Shown here: positions 35,805 to 43,875 of the stretch, one piece after another
Position numbering within the stretch: position 1 is the first letter of the stretch
How the letters are laid out: every line of letters begins with the position of its first letter
Source: an uncultured Myxococcales bacterium
GTDB lineage: Bacteria > Myxococcota_A > UBA9042 > DTJE01
Reading direction: 5' to 3'
Length of the DNA: 64,000 nucleotides
Assembly (NCBI GenBank): GCA_903847405.1
Contig: CAINDP010000179.1
Span: 1-64,000, forward strand
Position numbers and translations under genes: made by a program
Notes under the pieces: generated by a model
What the model was told of the DNA's origin: nothing
Seen by the model: the letters and a program-made list of their open reading frames with translations, nothing else
Databases searched by the model: none

Positions 35805-37211
35805 TCACTGGTACGGGCCCAGCAGCACGTACTCGCGTTCCACCTTCAGGCCCTGGTCCGATTCGACGCGGAAGCGGGCCTTCGCCCGGCCGTCCGCGAA
35901 GGCCTCCTGCGGGGTCTTCACGGCGATGGTCAGCGTTTCGACCTCGTCCGCGGCCAGCACCAGTGGCTCCGCGCCGCCCGCCAGTTCGGCCCCCGCCGGG
36001 GCGTCCAGCACGACGGTGAAGGTCTGCGGCCGATCCAGGTGATTCGTGAAGCGCATCCGCAGTTGCGTGGCCACGATCCCGGCAGGCAGGACCTTGAAGG
36101 GCTCGTTCGACGCCCGCAGAACCTCGACCGACGCCATGGGCCGCCCCAGCAGCACGAACCAGAACGCCGCGTACACCGCCAGCAGGATCGTGCCGTACAC
36201 GATCAGCCGCGGACGGGCGAACCGCCGCGTCCCGGTGGCCAGTTCCCGCTGCGAGGTGTACCGCACCAGCCCGCGGGGACGCTTGATCCGGTCCATCACG
36301 TCATCGCACGCATCGATGCACTGCGTGCACGCCACGCACTCCATCTGGAGGCCCTTGCGGATGTCGATGCCGGTCGGGCAGGTGTGGACGCACCGGCCGC
36401 AGTCGATGCAGTCGCCCTGGGTCCGGGGGCCGTCGCCCGCTTCCAGCCGTCCCCGGGGCTCCCCGCGCCCGGCGTCGTACCCGACCATCAGCGTGTCCGC
36501 GTCGACCAGGACGCTCTGCAGACGCCCGTAGGGACAGGCCGTCGTGCACGTCTGCTCGCGGAAGAACCCGAAATCCACCAGTTCCAGGGCCGTCAGGCCC
36601 GCGATGGCGATCCACACGACCCGGTCGCCCGCGGCCAGTGCCGCCACCATGCCGTCCCAGGACACGAAGTACGCGACGAACGTCGCCGCCATCGAGGCGC
36701 CGACCAGCGCGAACAGGAGGTATTTCGAAGCCTTCCGGGCCGCCCGCTCGGCGGTCCAGCCCCCTGCGTCCCGTCGCCTCCGGACCGCGGGCCGACCCTC
36801 GACCATCGTTTCGATCGGCCGGAACACGAACTCGAGGTACACGGTCTGGGGGCACGTCCAGCCGCACCAGATCCGCCCGAAGACCGCCGTGACGAAGAAG
36901 ACCGTGATGACCACCCCGGCGCCGAACACCATCAGCAGGACGTTGTCCGCCGGGCGCAGGGTCAGGCCGAACACCAGGAGCTGCCGGTTCGCCAGGTCCA
37001 CCAGCAGCGCCGGACGGCCCCCGATCGCCAGGTGCGGCAGCCCGAAGAACAGGGCCATCATCGCGATCGCCACGATCCGACGTGCCGCGAAGAACCGTCC
37101 CCGGCTGAGCACCGGGTCGATCCAGCGCCGCGCGCCCTCCAGCGACAGCCCGGCCAGGGTTTCGTCCTCGGGCCCGTGTTCGAAGGGGCTGCGGCGGATG
37201 TCGTCGCTCAT
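35805..37211 (-). CDS. ccoG: cbb3 oxidase accessory ferredoxin-type protein CcoG (RdxA/FixG)
   Basis: The protein has 468 residues with about five membrane helices. Cysteine motifs are IWCGWTCPQTVYLEF (polyferredoxin family), CTTACPYGRLQS, and two [4Fe-4S] sites CIDCGRCVHTCP and CVACTQCIDACD. The C-terminal 110 residues form the FixG Ig-like domain (LRMRFTNHLDRPQTFTV). CcoG reduces copper for cbb3 assembly in studied species. ATG 37211 has AGGGA upstream, 35 bases after ccoP. Confidence 0.93.
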   Translation of the reverse strand: MSDDIRRSPFEHGPEDETLAGLSLEGARRWIDPVLSRGRFFAARRIVAIAMMALFFGLPHLAIGGRPALLVDLANRQLLVFGLTLRPADNVLLMVFGAGVVITVFFVTAVFGRIWCGWTCPQTVYLEFVFRPIETMVEGRPAVRRRRDAGGWTAERAARKASKYLLFALVGASMAATFVAYFVSWDGMVAALAAGDRVVWIAIAGLTALELVDFGFFREQTCTTACPYGRLQSVLVDADTLMVGYDAGRGEPRGRLEAGDGPRTQGDCIDCGRCVHTCPTGIDIRKGLQMECVACTQCIDACDDVMDRIKRPRGLVRYTSQRELATGTRRFARPRLIVYGTILLAVYAAFWFVLLGRPMASVEVLRASNEPFKVLPAGIVATQLRMRFTNHLDRPQTFTVVLDAPAGAELAGGAEPLVLAADEVETLTIAVKTPQEAFADGRAKARFRVESDQGLKVEREYVLLGPYQ

Positions 37212-37246
37212 CGGTTGTCCCTGGCGCGTGGAGGGCTTCGGAACGC

Positions 37247-37843
37247 CTACATCTTTCCGCCCGGGAGGGGTTCGGGCACGGCGGGGTTGCCTTCCGGGGG
37301 CTTGGCGCCCGCGGGGTTGCTGCCCTGGAGGCTCCGGATGTAGGACACCAGCGACGCGATTTCGTCCGGCTTCAGGGCGCGGCCCCAGGGCGGCATGCCC
37401 TTGGCCGGAACGCCCTTCACGATCGTGCTGAAGATGTCGGTGGTCTTGCCGCCCCACAGCCAGCGGTCGTCGGTCAGGTTCGGGCCGATCAGGCCCTGGG
37501 CGTTCTGGCCGTGGCACGGGCTGCAGGTCTTCGCGAACCGGGCGGCCGCCCCTTCCAGCACCGCGGGATCCACCGCGCCCGCCAGCAGGGCCTCCGCCGA
37601 CGGCGTGGGGATCGGATGGTCCGCCATGTACTTCTGGACCTTCGCCTTTTCGACCACCTGGTCGCCGCTCAGTTCGACGCCATAGTCGTCGTCACCGAAG
37701 GACAGCGCGTACCAGGCCACGTAGACGACGCTGAAGATCATCGCGCCGTACAGCATCCACATCAGCCAGCCGGGCGCGGCGTTGTCGTACTCGCGGATCC
37801 CGTCCGCGTCGTGGTCCAGCATCCGGTCCTTCGTGTCGGCCAT
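37247..37843 (-). CDS. ccoP: cbb3 oxidase subunit CcoP, monoheme
   Basis: The protein has 198 residues. The N-terminal YDNAAPGWLMWMLYGAMIF (about 19-37) is the CcoP signature before the single membrane helix. The C-terminal cytochrome domain has one CSPCH and the Met-ligand segment AKGMPPWG. Proteobacterial CcoP normally carries two cytochrome domains and about 290 residues, so this is the short, one-heme form. It starts nine bases after ccoQ and has a Pro-rich tail. Confidence 0.9.
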   Translation of the reverse strand: MADTKDRMLDHDADGIREYDNAAPGWLMWMLYGAMIFSVVYVAWYALSFGDDDYGVELSGDQVVEKAKVQKYMADHPIPTPSAEALLAGAVDPAVLEGAAARFAKTCSPCHGQNAQGLIGPNLTDDRWLWGGKTTDIFSTIVKGVPAKGMPPWGRALKPDEIASLVSYIRSLQGSNPAGAKPPEGNPAVPEPLPGGKM

Positions 37844-37852
37844 GGGTGCTCC

Positions 37853-38053
37853 TCAGTGATGTTCGCCCTGGCCCAGAGGCGCCGAGGGGACGATCCCGTC
37901 GTCCTCCAGCGGCATCCGGGCGCGGGCGTCCATCACGGTCCGGCTCTTCCGCCAGGTCGAAATCGCGATGGCGAGGAAGGCCCCCAGAAACAGCAGCATC
38001 GAGGCGATCACCAGCACCGTCGCCCCCGTTTCGGTCGCCAGGTCCTGGATCAT
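37853..38053 (-). CDS. ccoQ: small cbb3 subunit CcoQ-like protein
   Basis: The protein has 66 residues with one membrane helix (about 12-33) followed by a basic segment STWRKSRTVMDARARMPLEDDG. The position between ccoNO and ccoP identifies it; the sequence itself is short and variable. Its start overlaps the ccoNO stop (ATGA). Confidence 0.75.
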   Translation of the reverse strand: MIQDLATETGATVLVIASMLLFLGAFLAIAISTWRKSRTVMDARARMPLEDDGIVPSAPLGQGEHH

Positions 38054-40272
38054 TTCGTCCCCGTCGCAGACAGCGCGTCGTCGACCGGCGGCCGCCACTG
38101 GATGTCCGTTCCCAGGCGCTGCAGGTAGGCGATCAGCGCCACGATCTCCTTGTCCTGGAGGTTCTTGGGACCCTGCTGCAGCGTGATGTTCGCCGCGATC
38201 GCGCCCGCCTGCCGCGTGACGTTTCCGGCGGCCTGCTCGATGTCGGCGTCCGTGTAGGGCACCCCCGCGATGCGCAGGGCCCCCATCTTGGCCTCGATTT
38301 CCGAGGCGTCCAGGTCGTCCTTCAGGATGTGCGGGAACGGCACCATGATGCTGCCCGCCGTCGTGGAGGTCGGGTCCTGCATGTGGCGCACGTGCCACTG
38401 GTCCGGGAATTTCCCTCCCAGGCGGTGCAGATCGGGACCGGTGCGCTTGGACCCCCACTGGAAGGGATGGTCGTACACGAACTCGCCGGCCTTGCTGTAC
38501 TCGCCGTACCGCTCGGTTTCGGCCCGGAACGGCCGCACCATCTGCGAATGGCACAGGTAGCAGCCCTCCCGCAGGTAGATGTCGCGGCCCAGCAGTTCCA
38601 GGGGGGTGAGGGGCTGGACCGACGCGATGGGCTTGACGTTGGCCTCCACGGCGAACATCGGGACGATTTCGACCAGGGAGCCGACCGACAGGGCCAGGAC
38701 CGCCAGCACGGTCAGCAGCACGACGCGGCGTTCCAGCGCCCGGTGGATGCCGTGGGACAGGGCGCCCTGGACCCGGTAGAACAGGTGGTCGTAGGTGTTC
38801 GCCGCGGTCACTGCGCCGGGCGCCATCTCCTCGTCGTACACCAGCCGCGGAACCTGGATCTCGGGCTCGACGGCGTAGTCGGCCGGCGCGCTGCGGATCG
38901 TCTTCCACACGTTCACGACCAGCATCACGGCGCCGCCCAGGAACAGGGTGCCGCCGCCCAGCCGCACCCAGTACATCGGCACCAACTGGACGACCGTTTC
39001 GATGAAGTCGGGGTACATCAGGCGGCCGTCGGGCTCGAAGGCGCGCCACATCAGGCCCTGCGTGATGCCGGCGACCCACATGGAGATCTGGTACATCAGC
39101 AGGCCGATGGTGCCGACCCAGAAATGCCAGGTGGCCAGCTTCGGGCTCCACAGCGTGGTCTTCCACAGGCGCGGGATCACCCAGTACAGGATGGCGAACG
39201 CGATGAACGCGTTCCAGCCCAGCGTGCCGGCGTGGACGTGGCCGATGGTCCAGTCGGTGTAGTGCGACAGCGCGTTCACCGACTTGATGGCCATCATCGG
39301 CCCCTCGAAGGTGGCCATGCCGTAGTAGGTGACGCCCACGACGAAGAACTTCAGGACCGGGTCGTCGCGGACCTTGTCCCAGGCGCCCCGCAGCGTAAAC
39401 AGGCCGTTGACCATGCCGCCCCAGGACGGCGCCCACAGCATCAGGCTGAACAGCATGCCCAGGGTCGCTGCCCAGGCGGGCAGCGCGGTGTAGTGCAGGT
39501 GGTGCGGACCGGCCCAGATGTAGATGAACACCAGCGACCAGAAGTGCAGGATCGACAGGCGGTACGAGTAGATCGGGCGGTTCGCCGCCTTGGGCAGGTA
39601 GTAGTACATCATGCCCAGGAACGGCGTCGTCAGGACGAAGGCGACGGCGTTGTGGCCGTACCACCACTGCATCAGCGCGTCCTTCGCGCCCGGATACAGG
39701 CTGTACGATCCCAGCAGCGAATAGGGGACCGACAGGCTGTTGCCGATGTGCAGGATCGCGATGGCCAGCCACGACGCGATGTAGAACCAGATCGCCGCGT
39801 AGATGTGGGCCTCGCGGCGCTGCTTCAGCATGGCGGCCATGTTGGCCCCGAAGGCCAGCCACACCACCACGATCGCGATGTCCAGGGGCCAGACCAGTTC
39901 GGCGTATTCCTTCGCCTCGGTGTATCCGAACAGCAGGCTGAATGCGCCCGCGATGATGATGGCCTGCCAGCCCCAGAAGTGGAACCGCGCCAGGCCCATG
40001 CTCCAGGTGCGCACCTTCAGCAGGCGCTGCATCGAGTGGTAGACGGTCGCGAAAATGAGGTTGCCGCAGAACGCGAAGATGACCGCGTTGGTGTGGATCG
40101 GCCGGATGCGCCCGAAGGTCAGCCAGGGGAAGGCGTTGAGGACCGGCAGGAACATCAGCGCCGCGGCCAGCACCCCCAGCGTCATTCCCGCCACGGCCCA
40201 GAAGACCGTGGCAAGGAAGAACATCCGGGGTGTGTGGTCGTCGTACCGGAACGTGTCCATCTGCGTGGTCAT
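38050..40272 (-). CDS. ccoNO: fused cbb3 oxidase subunits I and II (CcoN-CcoO)
   Basis: The protein has 740 residues. The CcoN part (1 to about 465, 12 or more helices) has the heme and CuB histidine segments RPIHTNAVIF, WWYGHNAVAF, AGPHHLHYTALP and TIGHVHAGTLGW. A linker (about 465-520) leads to a membrane segment and the CcoO cytochrome domain with GCYLCHSQMVRPF and the distal Met segment GSIMVPFPH. In most Proteobacteria these are two genes; the fusion is known in Bacteroidetes and some others. It is the first gene of the respiratory train, with a possible promoter 160 bases upstream. Confidence 0.95.
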   Translation of the reverse strand: MTTQMDTFRYDDHTPRMFFLATVFWAVAGMTLGVLAAALMFLPVLNAFPWLTFGRIRPIHTNAVIFAFCGNLIFATVYHSMQRLLKVRTWSMGLARFHFWGWQAIIIAGAFSLLFGYTEAKEYAELVWPLDIAIVVVWLAFGANMAAMLKQRREAHIYAAIWFYIASWLAIAILHIGNSLSVPYSLLGSYSLYPGAKDALMQWWYGHNAVAFVLTTPFLGMMYYYLPKAANRPIYSYRLSILHFWSLVFIYIWAGPHHLHYTALPAWAATLGMLFSLMLWAPSWGGMVNGLFTLRGAWDKVRDDPVLKFFVVGVTYYGMATFEGPMMAIKSVNALSHYTDWTIGHVHAGTLGWNAFIAFAILYWVIPRLWKTTLWSPKLATWHFWVGTIGLLMYQISMWVAGITQGLMWRAFEPDGRLMYPDFIETVVQLVPMYWVRLGGGTLFLGGAVMLVVNVWKTIRSAPADYAVEPEIQVPRLVYDEEMAPGAVTAANTYDHLFYRVQGALSHGIHRALERRVVLLTVLAVLALSVGSLVEIVPMFAVEANVKPIASVQPLTPLELLGRDIYLREGCYLCHSQMVRPFRAETERYGEYSKAGEFVYDHPFQWGSKRTGPDLHRLGGKFPDQWHVRHMQDPTSTTAGSIMVPFPHILKDDLDASEIEAKMGALRIAGVPYTDADIEQAAGNVTRQAGAIAANITLQQGPKNLQDKEIVALIAYLQRLGTDIQWRPPVDDALSATGTK

Positions 40273-40361
40273 CGACGGGCCCCGCGCGTTGGGTTCGATG
40301 GTTGCCTTCCTTGGCGGCTCGTCGCCGCGCCGGTTCAATCTCGCCCGAGCGCGCAGGCATA

Positions 40362-40391
40362 GGCGATGGGTTTCCGCAGGAAACTCTCGCC
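40362..40391. other. stem-loop in the ccoNO leader
   Basis: GGCGA (40362-40366) pairs with TCGCC (40387-40391), and inside it GTTTCC (40370-40375) pairs with GGAAAC (40379-40384) around a GCA loop. It would lie in the 5' leader of the ccoNO mRNA. No known riboswitch is recognised. Confidence 0.5.
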
Positions 40392-40430
40392 GGAGCCGGA
40401 GCCGCCTCGGGCTGATCAACAATCGCGGGC

Positions 40431-40458
40431 AGGATAGCACGACGGGGTTCCGGGGCAA
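40431..40458 (-). promoter_or_regulatory. possible sigma-70 promoter of the cco-act operon
   Basis: On the minus strand TTGCCC (-35, 40453-40458) and TATCCT (-10, 40431-40436) are 16 bases apart, each matching 4/6 of consensus. It would give a leader of about 150 bases. A half FNR-like site (TTGAT) lies just downstream near 40415-40420, but no complete TTGAT-N4-ATCAA is visible. Confidence 0.35.
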
Positions 40459-40543
40459 GGACACTGCGGCGCGGGCCTTGAGGGGGGCGGACTTCCGAGG
40501 TTGGGCGCTGCGGGCGCACCGGGTGTCCGGGCCCGGAACCGGG

Positions 40544-41977
40544 TCACGGCCCGTGGCGCCGCAGGTACTCCCGGACGTGCAGTTTTCGGGCGGTGTTTTC
40601 CGACGTCATGTACCGGATCGTGCCGAAGATCGGGCGTTCGGGTCCCCAGGGGCGGTCGTGGCGTCCCAGGCACCAGGCGATGCCGCTGTACGAGTTGGGG
40701 TCGCGGCCGTCCAGGGCGTACCGATCGTTCAGGTGGACCATGCGGTCGAAGGCGTCCCGGGGCGTCGGGGACCACTCCAGGATCTTCTTGCCCCACAGCA
40801 TGCGGAGATACGTGTGGATGCGGCCCTCGCGGACCAGTTGCCGCTGGGCCGCGTTCCACAGGAGGTCGTGGGTGCGCGCCGCGTCCAGTTCGTCCAGCGC
40901 GTAGAGGTGCGGCCTGGGGTCGGCGGCGTGGCGCTCCAGCGAGGCCCGGGCCCAGGGCGGCAGGCCGTCGTAGGACTCGGCGTCGCCGCGATGCCGGCAG
41001 TTGTTCGCGCCCAGTTCCCGCCACGTCACCACCTGGTCCAGGAAGGCCTCGTGGGCGGGAGGCAGACCCCACCAGCCGGCCCGGGTGCCGTCGGGTCGGC
41101 GGCCTGCGGGCGGGGCGGACCAGCCCGGCGCCACCGACGCCAGGACCTCGTGGGTCGCGATGTGACCGAAGTGCAGGTACGGGGACAGGCCGGACGAGGC
41201 GTCCAGATCCGGGTCGTCGCGATCCAGGTCGTAGCGGGCCAGGCCCCGCGCCACAAAGCGCTGCAGGCACGCGCGCCCCGCCTGTTCGCCGCCCCGGAGG
41301 GCAGTGGGGGCCACGGCGTGGTCGATGGGGAGCCGGCCCAGGTCCAGGCCGGGGACCGCTGCGGGCCAGCGTTCCAGGAAGGCCGCGGGCAGGGGTCCCA
41401 GGCGGGGCAGGGCGGGACCTTGCAGCGGGTCCGGGTCCGGGGCGTCGGCAATCCACGCCGGCAGGCGCGCCTGCAGGAAGCGCCGGAAGGCGTAGGCGGT
41501 CGGGTAGGCGCGTTCGGGCACGTCCAGGGGGAGCAGGCCGTTGCCGTCCACCGCCTCGAAGCGGCAGGGCACCTGCGGCACCGCGGCGGCCAGCATCCGG
41601 GGCAGGAAGAAGGCCGGGAAGTCGTCGGTGACGACGGCGCACGCGCGGGCGGCCAGGGCCGCCAGCAGGCCGCGGCCGGCGCCCGGCAGCGGTTCGACAT
41701 AGGGGTGGTAGGCGATGCCCGCTGCCTCACAGCGCGCCCCGTTGTCCGCCATGCCGTCGATCACGAACCGGTGCAGGCGTTCGGAGGCGTGCGGATAGGC
41801 GACCCGCAGGGCCTCCAGCACCAGCAGGGGACGCTGCACCTGCCGGGCGATCGCGACTGCGCGCTGCAACGCGAAGTTGTGCGTCGTGCGCCGGGCGGCG
41901 GTCATCCAGTACAGGACCAGGTCCCCGTCGGCGCGCGGGGGGACGTCGTGCAGGACCCGGATGCGGATCGTGTTCAT
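40544..41977 (-). CDS. phr: class II CPD photolyase
   Basis: The protein has 477 residues. It uses light and FAD to split cyclobutane pyrimidine dimers. Class II signatures are LVLYWMTAARRTTHNFALQ near the N-terminus, LSPYLHFGHI, MLWGKKILEWSPTPRDAF and LNDRYALDGRDPNSYSGIAW followed by ERPIFGTIRYM at the C-terminus. Length is normal. ATG 41977 gives the expected N-terminus. The gene is divergent from the lhgO-like gene across 70 bases and is transcribed toward the cco operon. Confidence 0.93.
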   Translation of the reverse strand: MNTIRIRVLHDVPPRADGDLVLYWMTAARRTTHNFALQRAVAIARQVQRPLLVLEALRVAYPHASERLHRFVIDGMADNGARCEAAGIAYHPYVEPLPGAGRGLLAALAARACAVVTDDFPAFFLPRMLAAAVPQVPCRFEAVDGNGLLPLDVPERAYPTAYAFRRFLQARLPAWIADAPDPDPLQGPALPRLGPLPAAFLERWPAAVPGLDLGRLPIDHAVAPTALRGGEQAGRACLQRFVARGLARYDLDRDDPDLDASSGLSPYLHFGHIATHEVLASVAPGWSAPPAGRRPDGTRAGWWGLPPAHEAFLDQVVTWRELGANNCRHRGDAESYDGLPPWARASLERHAADPRPHLYALDELDAARTHDLLWNAAQRQLVREGRIHTYLRMLWGKKILEWSPTPRDAFDRMVHLNDRYALDGRDPNSYSGIAWCLGRHDRPWGPERPIFGTIRYMTSENTARKLHVREYLRRHGP

Positions 41978-42047
41978 GGGACGACTATACGCTGTCTCTG
42001 GACGCGCACACCGACGGGTGCGAGGATCCCGGGCCGGGAGGAAGGGA

Positions 42048-43313
42048 ATGCACGACCCCGGAACGACACGCCCGGTGGACGTCGTCGTCATCGGCGGCGG
42101 CGTGGTGGGATGCGCCACGGCGCTGGCCCTGCAGTCGCGGCCCGGGATTTCGGTCGAGGTGCTGGAGGCGGAGGATCGCGTCGCCGCCCACCAGACCGGC
42201 CACAACAGCGGCGTCATCCACTCGGGCCTCTACTACAAGCCCGGCAGCCTCAAGGCGCAGAACTGCGCGGCCGGGCGCGAGGCGCTATACGCGTTCCTGG
42301 CCGAGCGGGGCATCCCCCATGCGCGGTGCGGGAAACTGGTGGTCGCGACACGCCCGGACGAGGTTCCGCGCCTGGACGAACTGATGGCCCGGGGCCTTGC
42401 CAACGGCCTCCAGGGCCTGCGGCGGGTGGGACCCCGGGAACTGCGCGAACGCGAACCCCACGTCGCCGGCATCGCGGGCCTGGTGGTGCCGGACACGGGC
42501 GTGGTGGACTACGTCCAGGTGACCCGGGCCTACGCGGCTGCGGTGGTCGCCGCCGGCGGCGCCGTGACTACGGGCGCCCGCGTCACGGGGGTCCGCGTCC
42601 TGCCGGATCGGGTGGTGCTGGAAACGCCCCGCGGGCCACGGGCCGCGCGGTACGTGGTCAACTGCGGCGGGCTGCAGTCGGACCGGGTCGCGCGCCTCTG
42701 CGGGGTGGCACCGGACGTCCGGATCGTGCCCTTCAAGGGCGAGTACTACGACGTCACGCCGTCCCGCCACGACCTGGTCCGGGCCCTGATCTACCCGGTG
42801 CCCGATCCCCGGTTCCCCTTCCTGGGCGTCCATTTCACCCGGAGCGTGCACGGCGAGGTCCACGCGGGTCCCAACGCGGTCCTGGCGTGGCACCGCGAGG
42901 GCTACCGGCCCTGGTCCTTCCGGTGGGAGGACGCCCGGGACACCCTGGCCTGGCCCGGGTTCGTCCGCATGGCATGGCGGTTCTGGCGGATGGGGCTGTC
43001 CGAGGTGGCGCGGTCCTTCAGCAGACGCCTGTTCGTGCGGGCGCTGCAACGGCTGGTGCCGGACATCACGCTCGCGGACGTCACGCCGGGGGTTCCCGGG
43101 ATCCGGGCCCAGGCCCTGGGACGCGACGGGGCGCTGGTGGACGACTTCGTGATCGTCCCGGGGCCCCGGTCCATCCACGTGCTGAACGCCCCTTCGCCCG
43201 CGGCCACCGCGTCGCTGGCCATCGGACGCAGCGTGGCGGACCTGGCGTTCACGACGTTCGATCTGGACGGGTTCCCTCAGGGTGTTTCGGACCTTGGGGT
43301 CCAGCGGAAGTAG
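42048..43313 (+). CDS. lhgO: L-2-hydroxyglutarate oxidase/dehydrogenase-like FAD protein
   Basis: The protein has 421 residues of the DAO family. VVVIGGGVVGCATALAL (11-27) is the FAD-binding motif, followed by HQTGHNSGVIHSGLYYKPGSLKA, which is the LhgO signature. Later segments FKGEYYDVTPSR, YPVPDPRFPFLGVHFTR and PGIRAQALG are also conserved. The enzyme oxidises L-2-hydroxyglutarate to 2-oxoglutarate at the inner membrane. ATG 42048 follows GGGAGGAAGGGA. Its 3' end overlaps the convergent gene by 37 bases. Confidence 0.9.
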   Translation: MHDPGTTRPVDVVVIGGGVVGCATALALQSRPGISVEVLEAEDRVAAHQTGHNSGVIHSGLYYKPGSLKAQNCAAGREALYAFLAERGIPHARCGKLVVATRPDEVPRLDELMARGLANGLQGLRRVGPRELREREPHVAGIAGLVVPDTGVVDYVQVTRAYAAAVVAAGGAVTTGARVTGVRVLPDRVVLETPRGPRAARYVVNCGGLQSDRVARLCGVAPDVRIVPFKGEYYDVTPSRHDLVRALIYPVPDPRFPFLGVHFTRSVHGEVHAGPNAVLAWHREGYRPWSFRWEDARDTLAWPGFVRMAWRFWRMGLSEVARSFSRRLFVRALQRLVPDITLADVTPGVPGIRAQALGRDGALVDDFVIVPGPRSIHVLNAPSPAATASLAIGRSVADLAFTTFDLDGFPQGVSDLGVQRK

Positions 43314-43738
43314 GCGACGCCCCCCCGCATCAGGCCGCCGCCCACGGCGAGGTACACGGGCGCCAGCCAGGGCTTGGGAACGGGCGAGTGGCGCAGGGCC
43401 CAGCCCAGGGCGATCATCACGAGGATCGTTCCGTAGCCGCGCCAGGACTGGAACGCGAACACGCAGCGCCGATCGGGCAGGCTCTGCAGGCGCCGCAGGT
43501 TCTTGGCCGCGACGCGCCCGAACCCCCGGCCCGTCAGCAGCGACGCCAGCAGCCCACCCATCGCCAGGATCGCGGCCTGGTCCCCCGGCGCCTGGGCCAG
43601 CCAACTCGCCGCGGCGGCGATCAGGCCGATGCCCACGGCCCACCAGACGATGCCCGACAGGCGCGCCAGGGCGCGGCGACCGACGGCCGGCTCGAAGCGG
43701 AGCAGCAGTCCGCGCACTCGTTTCGAGGCAATTCCCAT
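43277..43738 (-). CDS. small membrane protein of unknown function
   Basis: I do not recognise this 153-residue protein. It has about four hydrophobic segments (28-47, 54-70, 100-113 and 122-138) and a basic loop between the second and third (RVAAKNLRRLQSLPDRR). ATG 43738 is the most natural start, with a distant GAGGGG upstream; the longer reading frame is Arg-rich and unlikely. It overlaps the end of the lhgO-like gene by 37 bases on the opposite strand and is divergent from the glycosyltransferase gene. Confidence 0.55.
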   Translation of the reverse strand: MGIASKRVRGLLLRFEPAVGRRALARLSGIVWWAVGIGLIAAAASWLAQAPGDQAAILAMGGLLASLLTGRGFGRVAAKNLRRLQSLPDRRCVFAFQSWRGYGTILVMIALGWALRHSPVPKPWLAPVYLAVGGGLMRGGVAYFRWTPRSETP

Positions 43739-43875
43739 CAATACCCGTTCCCCTCGTCTTCGCCGCGCAGGATATCGCCAATCGGCTTCCCGGTCACGCC
43801 GCCGCTCGTTTCCCCCTGTGTGAGTGTGGTGTACTCTGTGGCCCTTCCGGACGGAGGTCCCCCGTGGGGGTGACG

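Noticed and set aside
32752-36042. Open reading frame of over 1000 codons on the plus strand opposite ccoI and ccoG
   Set aside because: It is the antisense of well-conserved genes, is Arg/Gly/Pro/His-rich without any domain, and arises from high GC content.
40410-40425. FNR or anaerobox site in the cco leader
   Set aside because: Only a TTGAT half-site is present; the second half does not match.
40055-43873. Plus-strand frame of about 1270 codons across the photolyase and lhgO region
   Set aside because: It crosses real genes on both strands; the photolyase and LhgO motifs lie in other frames.
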